The notes beneath the pieces are model-generated. The model was not told where the DNA came from. It made no database searches and worked only from the letters and a program-made list of their open reading frames with translations. From Bacteroidales bacterium (GTDB taxonomy: Bacteria > Bacteroidota > Bacteroidia > Bacteroidales > Bacteroidaceae), in NCBI GenBank assembly GCA_012517855.1, contig JAAYUD010000026.1:1-45126 (forward strand): a stretch of DNA of 45,126 bases. The letters are read 5' to 3'. This document shows, piece after piece, positions 27,088 through 34,876 of this stretch. Numbering within the stretch: position 1 is the stretch's first letter; every line of letters starts with the position of its first letter. The position numbers were made by a program, and so were the translations under genes.

Positions 27088-27543
27088 ATGAAATGTCAAT
27101 ATACTTTCGACATGCACCTGGTATTTGCCATGATGAACGGCCGGGTATCGGCAGTACTCAACAGGAGTCTTTATAGAAACTTCAGGGCAAACAGTATCGA
27201 TATCAGTCCCGAACAATGGACTGTTTTGCTTTATTTATGGGAGAAAGACGGCGTCACCCAACAAGAATTATGCAACGCCACCTACAAAGACAAGCCCAGC
27301 ATGACGAGGCTCATCAATAATATGGAGCATCGTAATCTGGTACGTCGCGATTCGAATAAAAAAGATCGACGCGTGAATCTGATCCATCTGACTGAGCTGG
27401 GTAAAGGGCTGGAAGTCAGAATGCGAATCATCACTTCGCGAACACTGAAAGAGGCATTAAAAAACATTTCTACAGAAGATCTCAATACTTGCCAGATGGT
27501 GCTGCGCAAAGTATTTGACAACTGCATGGAAGAAAGCAAATAG
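27088..27543 (+). CDS. MarR-family transcriptional regulator
   Basis: This 151-residue protein is a winged helix-turn-helix dimer of the MarR family. The recognition region is TPEQ-like DISPEQWTVLLYLWEKDGVTQQELCNATYKDKPSMTRLINNMEHRNLVRR (about 35-85), followed by the wing DSNKKDRRVNLIHLTELGK. It may sense a small phenolic, antibiotic or metabolic ligand, but no cysteine redox pair stands out. It is followed by a GNAT acetyltransferase gene after 34 bases, so the two may share a transcript. The target genes are not known; self-repression is likely in this family. Confidence 0.93.
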   Translation: MKCQYTFDMHLVFAMMNGRVSAVLNRSLYRNFRANSIDISPEQWTVLLYLWEKDGVTQQELCNATYKDKPSMTRLINNMEHRNLVRRDSNKKDRRVNLIHLTELGKGLEVRMRIITSRTLKEALKNISTEDLNTCQMVLRKVFDNCMEESK

Positions 27544-27577
27544 CATTTAGAATCATTTTTCATCCAACAAGCAAAAA

Positions 27578-28063
27578 ATGATTAGACCTGCTGAACTCGA
27601 AGATGCAAAGGCCATTGCCGACATCTACAACCGATACATAGCAGAGAGCACGGCTACTTTTGCAACCGACCCCATGACAGAAGCCGAAATGAAAGAATAC
27701 ATTATTTCGGTTCAAGGGCTGTATTTCGTATACGAAGAAAGAGGAAGCATTCTGGGATATTGCTATGCACACACGTGGAAACAGAAAGCAGCCTACCGGC
27801 AGACGTTAGAAACGACCGTATACATTGTATCGGAATATACAGGGCGAGGGCTGGGAAAACAATTGATGACTAAATTAATTGATGAATGCCGGCAAGAAAA
27901 GTATCATACATTGATAGCCTGCATTACAGAAGAAAATACCGAAAGTATTGCGCTACACACGAAATTGGGTTTTCAGAAAGTTTCGCATTTCAAAGAAGTG
28001 GGACAAAAGTTCGGACGATGGCTCGATGTGGTAGATTATGAACTGATGCTTGATCGTAAATAG
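27578..28063 (+). CDS. GNAT-family N-acetyltransferase (PAT-like)
   Basis: This 161-residue protein has a complete GNAT fold. The opening MIRPAELEDAKAIADIYNRYI and LGYCYAHTWKQKAAYRQTLETTVYI resemble the phosphinothricin-type (Pat/MddA) acetyltransferases. The acetyl-CoA loop is EYTGRGLGKQLMTKLI (about 88-103), and the C-terminal part GFQKVSHFKEVGQKFGRWLDVVDYEL is typical of the group. It probably acetylates an amino-acid-like amine in the cytoplasm. It lies downstream of marR, and the regulator may control it. Substrate cannot be told from the sequence. Confidence 0.9.
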   Translation: MIRPAELEDAKAIADIYNRYIAESTATFATDPMTEAEMKEYIISVQGLYFVYEERGSILGYCYAHTWKQKAAYRQTLETTVYIVSEYTGRGLGKQLMTKLIDECRQEKYHTLIACITEENTESIALHTKLGFQKVSHFKEVGQKFGRWLDVVDYELMLDRK

Positions 28064-28107
28064 TCAGTATCTATTAATATCGGCATCAAAGCCACAAAGT
28101 CATTCAA

Positions 28108-28132
28108 GCCTAGGGCTGTTTAGGGCCCAGGC
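28108..28132. terminator. GC-rich hairpin between convergent genes
   Basis: GCCTAGGGC and GCCCAGGC can pair with one bulged base. The hairpin lies between the convergent acetyltransferase and TPR genes. No T-run follows, so its role is tentative. Confidence 0.35.
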
Positions 28133-28219
28133 AGTTCAATGAGATTACATCCTCTTCATATTCCGAGGAACAGATATTTCTATCGAAAAGAAGTTTTCAT
28201 CCCCACAAGACACAGGAGC

Positions 28220-29038
28220 CTATTTGCTCTTTTGAAGCTTTGCACGGACTTCTGCTTGAGAAGCGCCGGCTTTGAGTGCCCTCAAGTAATCTTGCTGTGC
28301 CAGTGCTTTCTTTTTGAGACGCAAATGAATGTCGCCCCTCAACACAAAAGCTTCGGGAGCCTTGGGATCTAAAGTGATGGAGCGCTCCACATCAATCAAC
28401 GCCAAATCGGGTTGTGTAATATCCATCTCCACATTAGCGCGCGCCAAATAAAGAGATGCACTTGAAGGAAATTCGGATATCAAAGAATTGAGCAATTCCA
28501 TTGCCGAACGAAAATCTTTCTGTTTTTGTGCAAGCATAGCCAATCCTAGACGAGCATCGTAGCTATTAGGTTCGAGCACCCTCAGATGGTTATAATCCGC
28601 CCTTGCTTCGTCCAACTCCCCACGCTTAGAATGTAAAAAAGCACGTACCGTGAGTGCTTCTTTGTTATCGGGCTGCAATGCAAGTGCCTGATTGTAATCG
28701 GTAAGCGCCGTTGCCTCAAGTCCCTCTTCCATATATATCAAAGCCCTCTTCAATAATATTGCTGTAGATTTGGGATCTGCTCTCAATGCCATCGTATACG
28801 AATCAGTCGCATCAGAATAATGTTTCATTTGACGCTGTATCAAGCCCAAATTGCAATAGAGGGCCACAGTCTCTTTCTCATCATGATTGACACTGATAGC
28901 CTCTTTGAATAGCTTTTCCGCTTGTACCAGGCTGTCCTTTTCTACATATCGCAAGGCCTTTTCGGCAAGCGCTTTATAATTTTGCGCCGTCAATGGCAGT
29001 GCCATACAAAGCAACAAGAAGGTAATTATCTTTTTCAT
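28220..29038 (-). CDS. TPR-repeat protein
   Basis: This 272-residue protein has a signal peptide (MKKIITFLLLCMALPLTAQ) and about seven tetratricopeptide repeats over the rest. Typical repeat cores are AVALYCNLGLIQRQMKHYSDAT-like, DYNQALALQPDNKEALTVRAFL and DVERSITLDPKAPEAFVLRG. TPR solenoids serve as scaffolds for protein binding; this one should lie in the periplasm. Its ATG overlaps the stop of the nucleotidyltransferase gene by four bases (ATGA), so the two are translationally coupled. It is the last gene of the cell-wall-sugar operon. It has no catalytic motif, and its partner is unknown. Confidence 0.9.
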   Translation of the reverse strand: MKKIITFLLLCMALPLTAQNYKALAEKALRYVEKDSLVQAEKLFKEAISVNHDEKETVALYCNLGLIQRQMKHYSDATDSYTMALRADPKSTAILLKRALIYMEEGLEATALTDYNQALALQPDNKEALTVRAFLHSKRGELDEARADYNHLRVLEPNSYDARLGLAMLAQKQKDFRSAMELLNSLISEFPSSASLYLARANVEMDITQPDLALIDVERSITLDPKAPEAFVLRGDIHLRLKKKALAQQDYLRALKAGASQAEVRAKLQKSK

Positions 29039-29784
29039 TTCAATACATTATTAATAAATTGTTCGGCCTCGACAAGAGTTTCGGGTTTTCCGATATCAAT
29101 GAGCTGCAATCCGCTATCAACATATCCGCAAATATTTATTGAGCGACATGCAGAAAGATAAAAATCGATTATAGAGAACTTATCGCCCCAACAAGGTGCT
29201 TCCATCAACCGAAAGACCTCGGGCGAAAGGACATGTATGCCACTGAAAGCAAGACATTGGTGTTGATTTTCATCGTACACAAAATCTTGAGGTTTCGTTT
29301 CTCCTGTTTTTTTGTTTATCCATCCACAGAGTCTATTCTGCGCATCGAAAACAAGATAACGGGACGTTTGCCTCTGACTGACAAGGACTGTAGCTTTGCA
29401 GCCACTAGCCACGTGGTGAGAAAAAAGATCTGTCAGGTCCACATTCGACAATATATCTACATTATGAACGAGAAATGGTTCACTATCATTATCTAAGAAA
29501 GAGCGCGCTTTCTTAATGCCACCACCCGTATCGAGCAAGTTACCCCGTTCGTCAGAGATATGAATAGAAACACCGAAATTATCGTTGGCTTTCAGAAAAT
29601 CAATAATTTGTTGGCCCAAATGATGAATATTAACAGTAATATCATCGAACCCCGAAGCTTTCAATTTCAATATAACATGTTCCAGCATGGGGCGTCCCGC
29701 AATAGGCACAAGAGCCTTTGGGAGCGTATTGGTAAGCGGTCGAAGACGGGTACCCAGACCCGCCGCAAAAATCATAGCTTTCAT
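29035..29784 (-). CDS. NDP-sugar nucleotidyltransferase (MurU-like)
   Basis: This 249-residue protein has the nucleotidyltransferase signature GLGTRLRPLTNTLPKALVPI (about 9-28) with the second motif PFLVHNVDILSNVDL (about 98-112). The compact single-domain size matches MurU, which makes UDP-MurNAc from MurNAc-1-phosphate in Pseudomonas cell-wall recycling. Its gene overlaps the stop of the kinase-like gene by four bases (ATGA), as in a coupled operon. The same two-gene arrangement occurs for AmgK and MurU, so recycling of peptidoglycan amino sugars is a good hypothesis. Glucose-1-phosphate thymidylyltransferase-like or mannose-1-phosphate activities cannot be excluded by sequence alone. Confidence 0.85.
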   Translation of the reverse strand: MKAMIFAAGLGTRLRPLTNTLPKALVPIAGRPMLEHVILKLKASGFDDITVNIHHLGQQIIDFLKANDNFGVSIHISDERGNLLDTGGGIKKARSFLDNDSEPFLVHNVDILSNVDLTDLFSHHVASGCKATVLVSQRQTSRYLVFDAQNRLCGWINKKTGETKPQDFVYDENQHQCLAFSGIHVLSPEVFRLMEAPCWGDKFSIIDFYLSACRSINICGYVDSGLQLIDIGKPETLVEAEQFINNVLK

Positions 29785-31214
29785 CTTGTGGCGTTAAACA
29801 TTTGTTCAATGTTCTGCTCGCGATGAACCAATTCAACATGCACGCCGAACTTCTTGTTCAGATGCTCCGCCAGATGTTGAGCCGAATAGACCGAACGATG
29901 CCGTCCACCGGTACAACCGAAGCAAACCTGCAAGTTGCTGAATCCACGTTCGATATAACGTTGAACCGAAGCATCAACCAACGCATAGACATGCTCTAAG
30001 AAAGTCAAAATTTCTCCGTCATCCTCAAGAAACTTAATAACGGGTTCATCAATACCGATAAACGGTTTATAACGGTCGTACTTACCCGGATTGTTCACCG
30101 CACGGCAATCAAACACATATCCTCCACCGTTTCCGGTAGTATCTTCGGGTATCCCTTTTTTGTATGCAAAACTCATTACCCGAACTGTAAGCTGACGTTT
30201 TTTCAAATCATCGGTAAATTGCTTCATCTCTGTGAGCTGTTTCAGCACTCCACAGAGATAAGGGTATTCGGTATAACCATTTTCGAGTAACTCGCGAAGG
30301 TTCTCGATAGCAAAAGGAACACTTTGAATGAAATGAGGTTTCTTTTCGAAATAACCTCGAAAACCATAAGCGCCAAGAACTTGTAATGTTCGAAATAAAA
30401 CAAAATGACGCAACTGGCTATAAAAATATTTCTCGTCTATAGGTTTGTAATCTCTAAGGGCAACCAAATATTCCTTCAACAATTCTTGACGCAGACTGTC
30501 AGGATAGCGTGCCTTGGCTTGCCACAAGAACGAGGCTACATCATAGTAGAACGGCCCTTTGCGACCACCCTGGAAATCGATAAAATAAGGTTCGCCATCC
30601 TTAATCATCACATTACGGCTTTGGAAGTCACGATACATAAATGTTGCCGACTGACTACGCATCAACACGTCAGCCATCTTCTGGAAGTCATCTTCCAGCC
30701 TATCTTCTTGAAAATCAAGTCCAGTCGCTTTTAAGAAACAATACTTAAAATAATTCAAATCCCACATGATAGAACGCTGATTGAATTCGGACTGCGGATA
30801 ACACATCGAAAAGTCAAAGCCATCGGCCCCTGCAAACTGAATGGAAGGCAGCAGACGAACTGTCTTGCGAAGCAATACCTTTTCCTCCTCCGAGAAAACA
30901 CTTGTCTTGCGTCCTTTCTCAATTGCTCCAAAGAGCAATGTATCTCCCAAATCTTCTTGCAAATAATAATAAAGATTGTCTTTAGAAGCATAATAGACCT
31001 CGGGGACAGGCAATCCACACTGACGGAAATGCTTTGCCATATAAAGAAAAGCCTTGTTTTCATCGATTGATGTACCATAAACACCAATAATATTTTTGAG
31101 GCCCGTGAGACGGAAATAACGGCGATTGGAACCGGACGAAGGAAGTTCGGTAACCGTCTCGGCTTCACTACCCATATATGCCAGATATAAATTCTTTAAA
31201 TCTTCTATAATCAT
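29781..31214 (-). CDS. Fusion of AmgK-like sugar kinase and RapZ C-terminal domain
   Basis: This 477-residue protein has two parts. The first (about 1-335) is an aminoglycoside-phosphotransferase-type kinase fold with YRDFQSRNVM (Asp196, Asn201) and the metal site DFQGG (Asp213). AmgK, which phosphorylates MurNAc or GlcNAc at the anomeric carbon, belongs to this group. The second (about 345-477) matches the RapZ C-terminal domain: VMSFAYKKG, FDCRAVNNPGKY, and the signature FGCTGGRHRSVYSAQHLAEHL. RapZ in E. coli binds glucosamine-6-phosphate through this domain and adapts RNase E to a small RNA. Here the RapZ P-loop ATPase half is missing and a kinase takes its place. It starts the operon with the MurU-like and TPR genes. 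The domain calls are strong; the physiological role is inferred. Confidence 0.9.
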   Translation of the reverse strand: MIIEDLKNLYLAYMGSEAETVTELPSSGSNRRYFRLTGLKNIIGVYGTSIDENKAFLYMAKHFRQCGLPVPEVYYASKDNLYYYLQEDLGDTLLFGAIEKGRKTSVFSEEEKVLLRKTVRLLPSIQFAGADGFDFSMCYPQSEFNQRSIMWDLNYFKYCFLKATGLDFQEDRLEDDFQKMADVLMRSQSATFMYRDFQSRNVMIKDGEPYFIDFQGGRKGPFYYDVASFLWQAKARYPDSLRQELLKEYLVALRDYKPIDEKYFYSQLRHFVLFRTLQVLGAYGFRGYFEKKPHFIQSVPFAIENLRELLENGYTEYPYLCGVLKQLTEMKQFTDDLKKRQLTVRVMSFAYKKGIPEDTTGNGGGYVFDCRAVNNPGKYDRYKPFIGIDEPVIKFLEDDGEILTFLEHVYALVDASVQRYIERGFSNLQVCFGCTGGRHRSVYSAQHLAEHLNKKFGVHVELVHREQNIEQMFNATR

Positions 31215-31231
31215 AACGATATGTTTGGTGA

Positions 31232-31239
31232 CAAAGATA
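31232..31239 (-). promoter_or_regulatory. -7 box of the kinase/MurU/TPR operon
   Basis: TATCTTTG on the minus strand (31232-31239) fits the Bacteroides -7 consensus and lies 18 bases before the ATG of the kinase gene. Its expected -33 position falls inside the box of the divergent gene, so the two promoters overlap. Confidence 0.6.
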
Positions 31240-31251
31240 GGATTTTTTTAG

Positions 31252-31259
31252 TACTTTTG
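31252..31259 (+). promoter_or_regulatory. -7 box of the GT51 gene
   Basis: TACTTTTG at 31252-31259 fits TAnnTTTG and precedes the ATG at 31286 by 26 bases. The -33 element is not clear at 19 bases. It lies only 12 bases from the box of the opposite gene. Confidence 0.55.
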
Positions 31260-31285
31260 CAGGCGATTATCAACATTTTTTGGCA

Positions 31286-33295
31286 ATGGAATTTAACTCT
31301 AAGCGTATATTAAGAATTGCGTACTGCGTAGTAGCATTTTTTATATTCTCGATTACAGGGTTTTACATCTTCCGCAATCAACTGCTCCATTATTTTGCAG
31401 ATCGAAAGATACAACATTTGGAAACGACCTATGATCTATCCATTCATTACCGGCAACTGCAATTTAACGGACTGCGCGAAATAGACCTCAACGAGTTTTC
31501 GATCGTACCCAACCATCGAGACACGCTTCTTAATCTTCGTTCCATGAAAGTAAAGCTCAACTTTCTGCCATTGCTTATCGGAGAAATAGAACTTAATGAC
31601 ATGTCGCTCGAGCACTTGGCCCTCACCTTTGTAAAGAAAGACAGCCTATCGAATTACGATTTTCTTTTCAAGAAGAAAAATCCAAACGAGACTGCTAAAA
31701 AAAGAGGTTATGACGAACGAGTGAATGGTCTGCTGAACATGTGCTATGATTATCTGCCTGAAAACGGCACACTGAAAGACGTGCTTATCAGCAAACAAAA
31801 AGACAACAATAAATTGGCATTGCGGTTTGCCACGTTCAACGTAAAAGATAATCATTTCGACAACGAGATAGCCATTAGTGAAGACAAAGAACCCGCTCAA
31901 CTACTAAGAGCTACAGGCGTTCTCAACCATTTCAGCAAGGAATTGCAACTATCTCTGACCTCCGCAACACCATACAAAAAAGTATTCATTCCATATCTTA
32001 ATAAACATTATCATGCCCACGTAGCTTTCAGTTCATTGCTCTACAGCATGACAAAAAGCAAACATTTCAGCTACACATCACTTAATGGAGAACTCATGAT
32101 AAATGGGCTGGAAGTCTCGCACAAAGCTCTTTCGCCCGAAGTGATTCAACTCAATAGAGGAAGGATCAACTATGCTGTCAACATAGGCTCCAATTATATC
32201 GAATTGGATAGCGCACAAACCATTGTCCAATTCAACAGGCTATTGTTCAGCCCCTATATCCGAGCAGAGAAGAACAATAACAAATGGCACTTCATGGTAG
32301 GACTTGATAAACCATGGTTTAACTCGAACGACCTATTTGCATCACTGCCTCAAGGTTTATTTGGCAATCTAAAAGGACTTCGTACGACGGGACAATTAGC
32401 CTATCATTTTCTCCTCGATTTGGATATGGCTAACCTTAATGCAATGCGGCTCGAATCGAATTTAAGTCAACGCTTCTTCCATATTGTCAGTTACGGCAAA
32501 ACAGACCTTAATCGAATGAATCGAGAGTTCATGTATACAGCCTATGACAATGGTCGGCCGGTACGAACATTTCCTATCGGACCATCGTGGGCACACTATA
32601 CGCCAATAGATAGCATCCCACTCATCATGCAATGGGCAGTACTTGAAAGCGAAGACGGAACTTTTTTCAAGCACCACGGTTTTCGTCTTGATATGCTACG
32701 CAGTGCTTTGATATACGATCTGCAAAAGAAACGCTTCGCTCGTGGCGGGAGCACTATTTCTATGCAAATTATAAAGAATGTATTCCTCAACCGCAATAAA
32801 AACATAGCCCGCAAACTTGAAGAAGCTTTTATCGTATGGCTTATAGAAAATGAACATATCACATCAAAGCAACGTTTGCTTGAGGTTTATTTCAATATCG
32901 CCGAATGGGCACCCAACATATACGGCATTTGGGAAGCTTCGAATTTTTACTTTAACAAACGTCCGCAACAGTTGTCGCTCGAAGAATGTATCTGTCTGGC
33001 ATCACTTATCCCAAAGCCCAAACATTTCACCAGTTCGTTCGGAGTGAACAAAGAGACAGGCGAAATTATACTCCGAGGATATTATGCCAACTATTATCGG
33101 CTTATTGCACGGCTAATGGCTGCAAGAGGAGTAATCAGCCATGCACAGGCAGACAGCATACATGCTTATGTCCATCTCACGGGCAGAGCGCGCAACTCTT
33201 TCGTTATCCATCGTGATAGCACTACCATTCAGCAAAACGAGATGATACTAAACGACAGTATTGTGCCGCAAGCCGCATTTCCTCCATCCATTTAA
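31286..33295 (+). CDS. AsmA-like / GT51 peptidoglycan glycosyltransferase (no transpeptidase domain)
   Basis: I start this 669-residue protein at ATG 31286. An N-terminal transmembrane helix (about 8-28) is followed by an AsmA-like beta-rich region (about 35-420, with LRSMKVKLNFLPLLIGEIEL). The GT51 domain lies near 430-615, with the family motifs ESEDGTFFKHHGF (catalytic Glu), GGSTISMQIIKN and RKLEEAF. It should polymerise lipid II into glycan strands on the outer face of the inner membrane. No penicillin-binding transpeptidase domain follows, so it is neither a class A PBP nor a short MtgA. It diverges from the amino-sugar recycling operon, which suggests a common cell-wall theme. The assignment of GT51 is firm; the AsmA-like part is by pattern. 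Confidence 0.88.
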   Translation: MEFNSKRILRIAYCVVAFFIFSITGFYIFRNQLLHYFADRKIQHLETTYDLSIHYRQLQFNGLREIDLNEFSIVPNHRDTLLNLRSMKVKLNFLPLLIGEIELNDMSLEHLALTFVKKDSLSNYDFLFKKKNPNETAKKRGYDERVNGLLNMCYDYLPENGTLKDVLISKQKDNNKLALRFATFNVKDNHFDNEIAISEDKEPAQLLRATGVLNHFSKELQLSLTSATPYKKVFIPYLNKHYHAHVAFSSLLYSMTKSKHFSYTSLNGELMINGLEVSHKALSPEVIQLNRGRINYAVNIGSNYIELDSAQTIVQFNRLLFSPYIRAEKNNNKWHFMVGLDKPWFNSNDLFASLPQGLFGNLKGLRTTGQLAYHFLLDLDMANLNAMRLESNLSQRFFHIVSYGKTDLNRMNREFMYTAYDNGRPVRTFPIGPSWAHYTPIDSIPLIMQWAVLESEDGTFFKHHGFRLDMLRSALIYDLQKKRFARGGSTISMQIIKNVFLNRNKNIARKLEEAFIVWLIENEHITSKQRLLEVYFNIAEWAPNIYGIWEASNFYFNKRPQQLSLEECICLASLIPKPKHFTSSFGVNKETGEIILRGYYANYYRLIARLMAARGVISHAQADSIHAYVHLTGRARNSFVIHRDSTTIQQNEMILNDSIVPQAAFPPSI

Positions 33296-33475
33296 CCATG
33301 GACTTTTCCATAGACTGTTTGTCTCTTTAAGTAAAAGATATAGATTATATCATCTTGCAAAAAGCAGTTTATATGTTAACAACGATAATTTGTTAACATT
33401 TAATCTATTTTTCGTTAACAACTACATTCTTACTTTTAAACGTTGTTATAAATGAAACTAAAAATGAGCTTAGCG

Positions 33476-33506
33476 CTTGCAGATTCAACAAATACAATTA
33501 TATTTG
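33476..33506 (+). promoter_or_regulatory. Orphan promoter with no ORF
   Basis: CTTG (33476-33479) and TATATTTG (33499-33506) are 19 bases apart and match the -33/-7 consensus except for the first base. No plus-strand gene follows; a terminator lies about 30 bases downstream. Confidence 0.65.
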
Positions 33507-33512
33507 CATAGT

Positions 33513-33580
33513 GTTTTTCATAGTATTAGATTAAGGTTACAAAAAATGGTTGCTCGCGAGAGTAGCCATTTTTTGTGCCT
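33513..33580 (+). ncRNA. Candidate small RNA of about 65 nt
   Basis: A promoter at 33476-33506 is followed directly by a hairpin with a T-run (33539-33576), so transcription would give an RNA of roughly 65 nt with no coding capacity. The 5' half (CATAGTGTTTTTCATAGTA...) is single-stranded in my reading, and the 3' half is a terminator stem. It also could simply be the shared terminator of the flanking genes with a chance promoter. Start and end are estimates. Confidence 0.45.
33539..33576. terminator. Bidirectional terminator between GT51 gene and lpxH
   Basis: ACAAAAAATGG (33539-33549) and CCATTTTTTGT (33566-33576) pair perfectly, with a partly paired inner loop (TTGCTCGCGAGAGTAG). A T-run closes the right arm and an A-run opens the left, so it can serve lpxH on the minus strand and the small RNA candidate on the plus strand. 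Confidence 0.8.
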
Positions 33581-33586
33581 TATATT

Positions 33587-34351
33587 TTATATTTGAGTTT
33601 CGCCTTCTATATAATTATTCAGGGTTAATTGCTCCCCATCGAATTCAACATAAGTAAATTGCGTTATCCAATCCCCTATAATTAGAATTCTCGCACTGCG
33701 GTTCAACATCAAGTCGAGTTCAATATGCCGATGTCCAAAGATAAAGAAATTCACCTCTGGATGAGTCCGCAAATAATCTTTAGCATATAGCACCAAGTAT
33801 TCTTTATCCTCACCCATATAAGAAGGCTCTTGACATCCTACCCTCTTCAATCGGCTATGCTTGGCCCATGTCAGTCCCAAATCGATACTCCAGCGGGGAT
33901 GTACATTCGAAAAAAGGAATTGTAAGAACTTACTATGAAACATCGCACGAAGCAGCTTGAACTTACGGTCATTATCACCCAACCCATCGCCATGTGCCAT
34001 AAAAAATATTTTACCGAATATCTCACAGGTCAGCGGCTCACGATGAATAATCATACCACATTCCTTTTCCAAATAATCGCCACACCAAATATCGTGATTG
34101 CCGATAAAGAAATGCACTTCGACCCCACTATCGGTCAATTCGGAAATCTTTCCCAGAAAGCGGGTATAGCCTTTTGGAACTACCGTTTTAAACTCATACC
34201 AAAAATCGAATATATCCCCCAATAGATAAAGGGCACTTGCCTTATCTTTAATACTATCCAAAAAACTTACTAAACGCCGTTCTTGAGTTCTTCCGTGCTG
34301 AATGCCTCTCGAACCGAGATGAGCATCCGAGAGAAAATAAACTTTTTTCAT
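33587..34351 (-). CDS. lpxH: UDP-2,3-diacylglucosamine diphosphatase
   Basis: This 254-residue calcineurin-like metallophosphoesterase makes lipid X, an early step of lipid A synthesis, at the inner face of the membrane. The metal-binding blocks are in order: LSDAHLGSRG (about 7-16), GDIFDFWYEF (about 45-54), GNHDIW (about 83-88), MAHGDGLGDND (about 116-126) and GHRHIEL near 206. The length fits Bacteroidetes LpxH. It is followed by a shared terminator, and its upstream neighbour is the MIP18-family gene 57 bases away. The call is firm. Confidence 0.95.
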   Translation of the reverse strand: MKKVYFLSDAHLGSRGIQHGRTQERRLVSFLDSIKDKASALYLLGDIFDFWYEFKTVVPKGYTRFLGKISELTDSGVEVHFFIGNHDIWCGDYLEKECGMIIHREPLTCEIFGKIFFMAHGDGLGDNDRKFKLLRAMFHSKFLQFLFSNVHPRWSIDLGLTWAKHSRLKRVGCQEPSYMGEDKEYLVLYAKDYLRTHPEVNFFIFGHRHIELDLMLNRSARILIIGDWITQFTYVEFDGEQLTLNNYIEGETQI

Positions 34352-34408
34352 TACTCTTACGTTTTAATTGTACATACGAATATACCACGGAATAACCCCG
34401 AAAGCATA

Positions 34409-34720
34409 TTACATAAAGCCTAATTCTAACTTAGCTTCATCGGACATCATGTTCTGATCCCAAATCGGCTCAAAGACCAAATTAATATTGGTTGCAGTCA
34501 CCCCGTCTATGGATTCGATCCTTTGGCGTACATCTTCAACAATGAAGTCCGCAGCAGGGCAATTGGGTGCAGTAAGTGTCATCTCAATATTGACTTCAAA
34601 CTTGTCGCTCACATCAATTTTATAAATCAATCCCAAGTCGTAAAGATTTACCGGAATTTCCGGATCGTAAACGGTTTTGAGCATGGCGACTATCTTTTCT
34701 TCCATTTCAAATTTTGTCAT
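34409..34720 (-). CDS. MIP18/DUF59-family Fe-S assembly protein (SufT/PaaD-like)
   Basis: I start at ATG 34720, giving 103 residues; a longer frame runs through the promoter area and is rejected. The signature is VYDPEIPVNLYDLGLIYKIDV (about 17-37) with the key cysteine in TAPNCPAADFI (about 62) and ATNINLVFEPIW near 84. Single-domain members help insert Fe-S clusters into target proteins in the cytoplasm. A -7 box (TATTTTTG, 34742-34749) sits 21 bases upstream. It stands outside any suf cluster. Confidence 0.92.
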   Translation of the reverse strand: MTKFEMEEKIVAMLKTVYDPEIPVNLYDLGLIYKIDVSDKFEVNIEMTLTAPNCPAADFIVEDVRQRIESIDGVTATNINLVFEPIWDQNMMSDEAKLELGFM

Positions 34721-34741
34721 AACTCTATCTGATTGTTTCCA

Positions 34742-34749
34742 CAAAAATA
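34742..34749 (-). promoter_or_regulatory. -7 box of the MIP18-family gene
   Basis: TATTTTTG on the minus strand matches TAnnTTTG, 21 bases before the chosen ATG. This supports the short start for that gene. The -33 region (TGTT at 19 bases) is only approximate. Confidence 0.5.
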
Positions 34750-34876
34750 CTGAAATATTTCGGAATACAACAAGCTTTATTATTCTTATTAGCTTCATAA
34801 GAACAATATCACTATCCTTTCATCCATTCAAAAATGGATAGAAGAATACCTCAAAAGAATATCTGAATTTTTAAAG

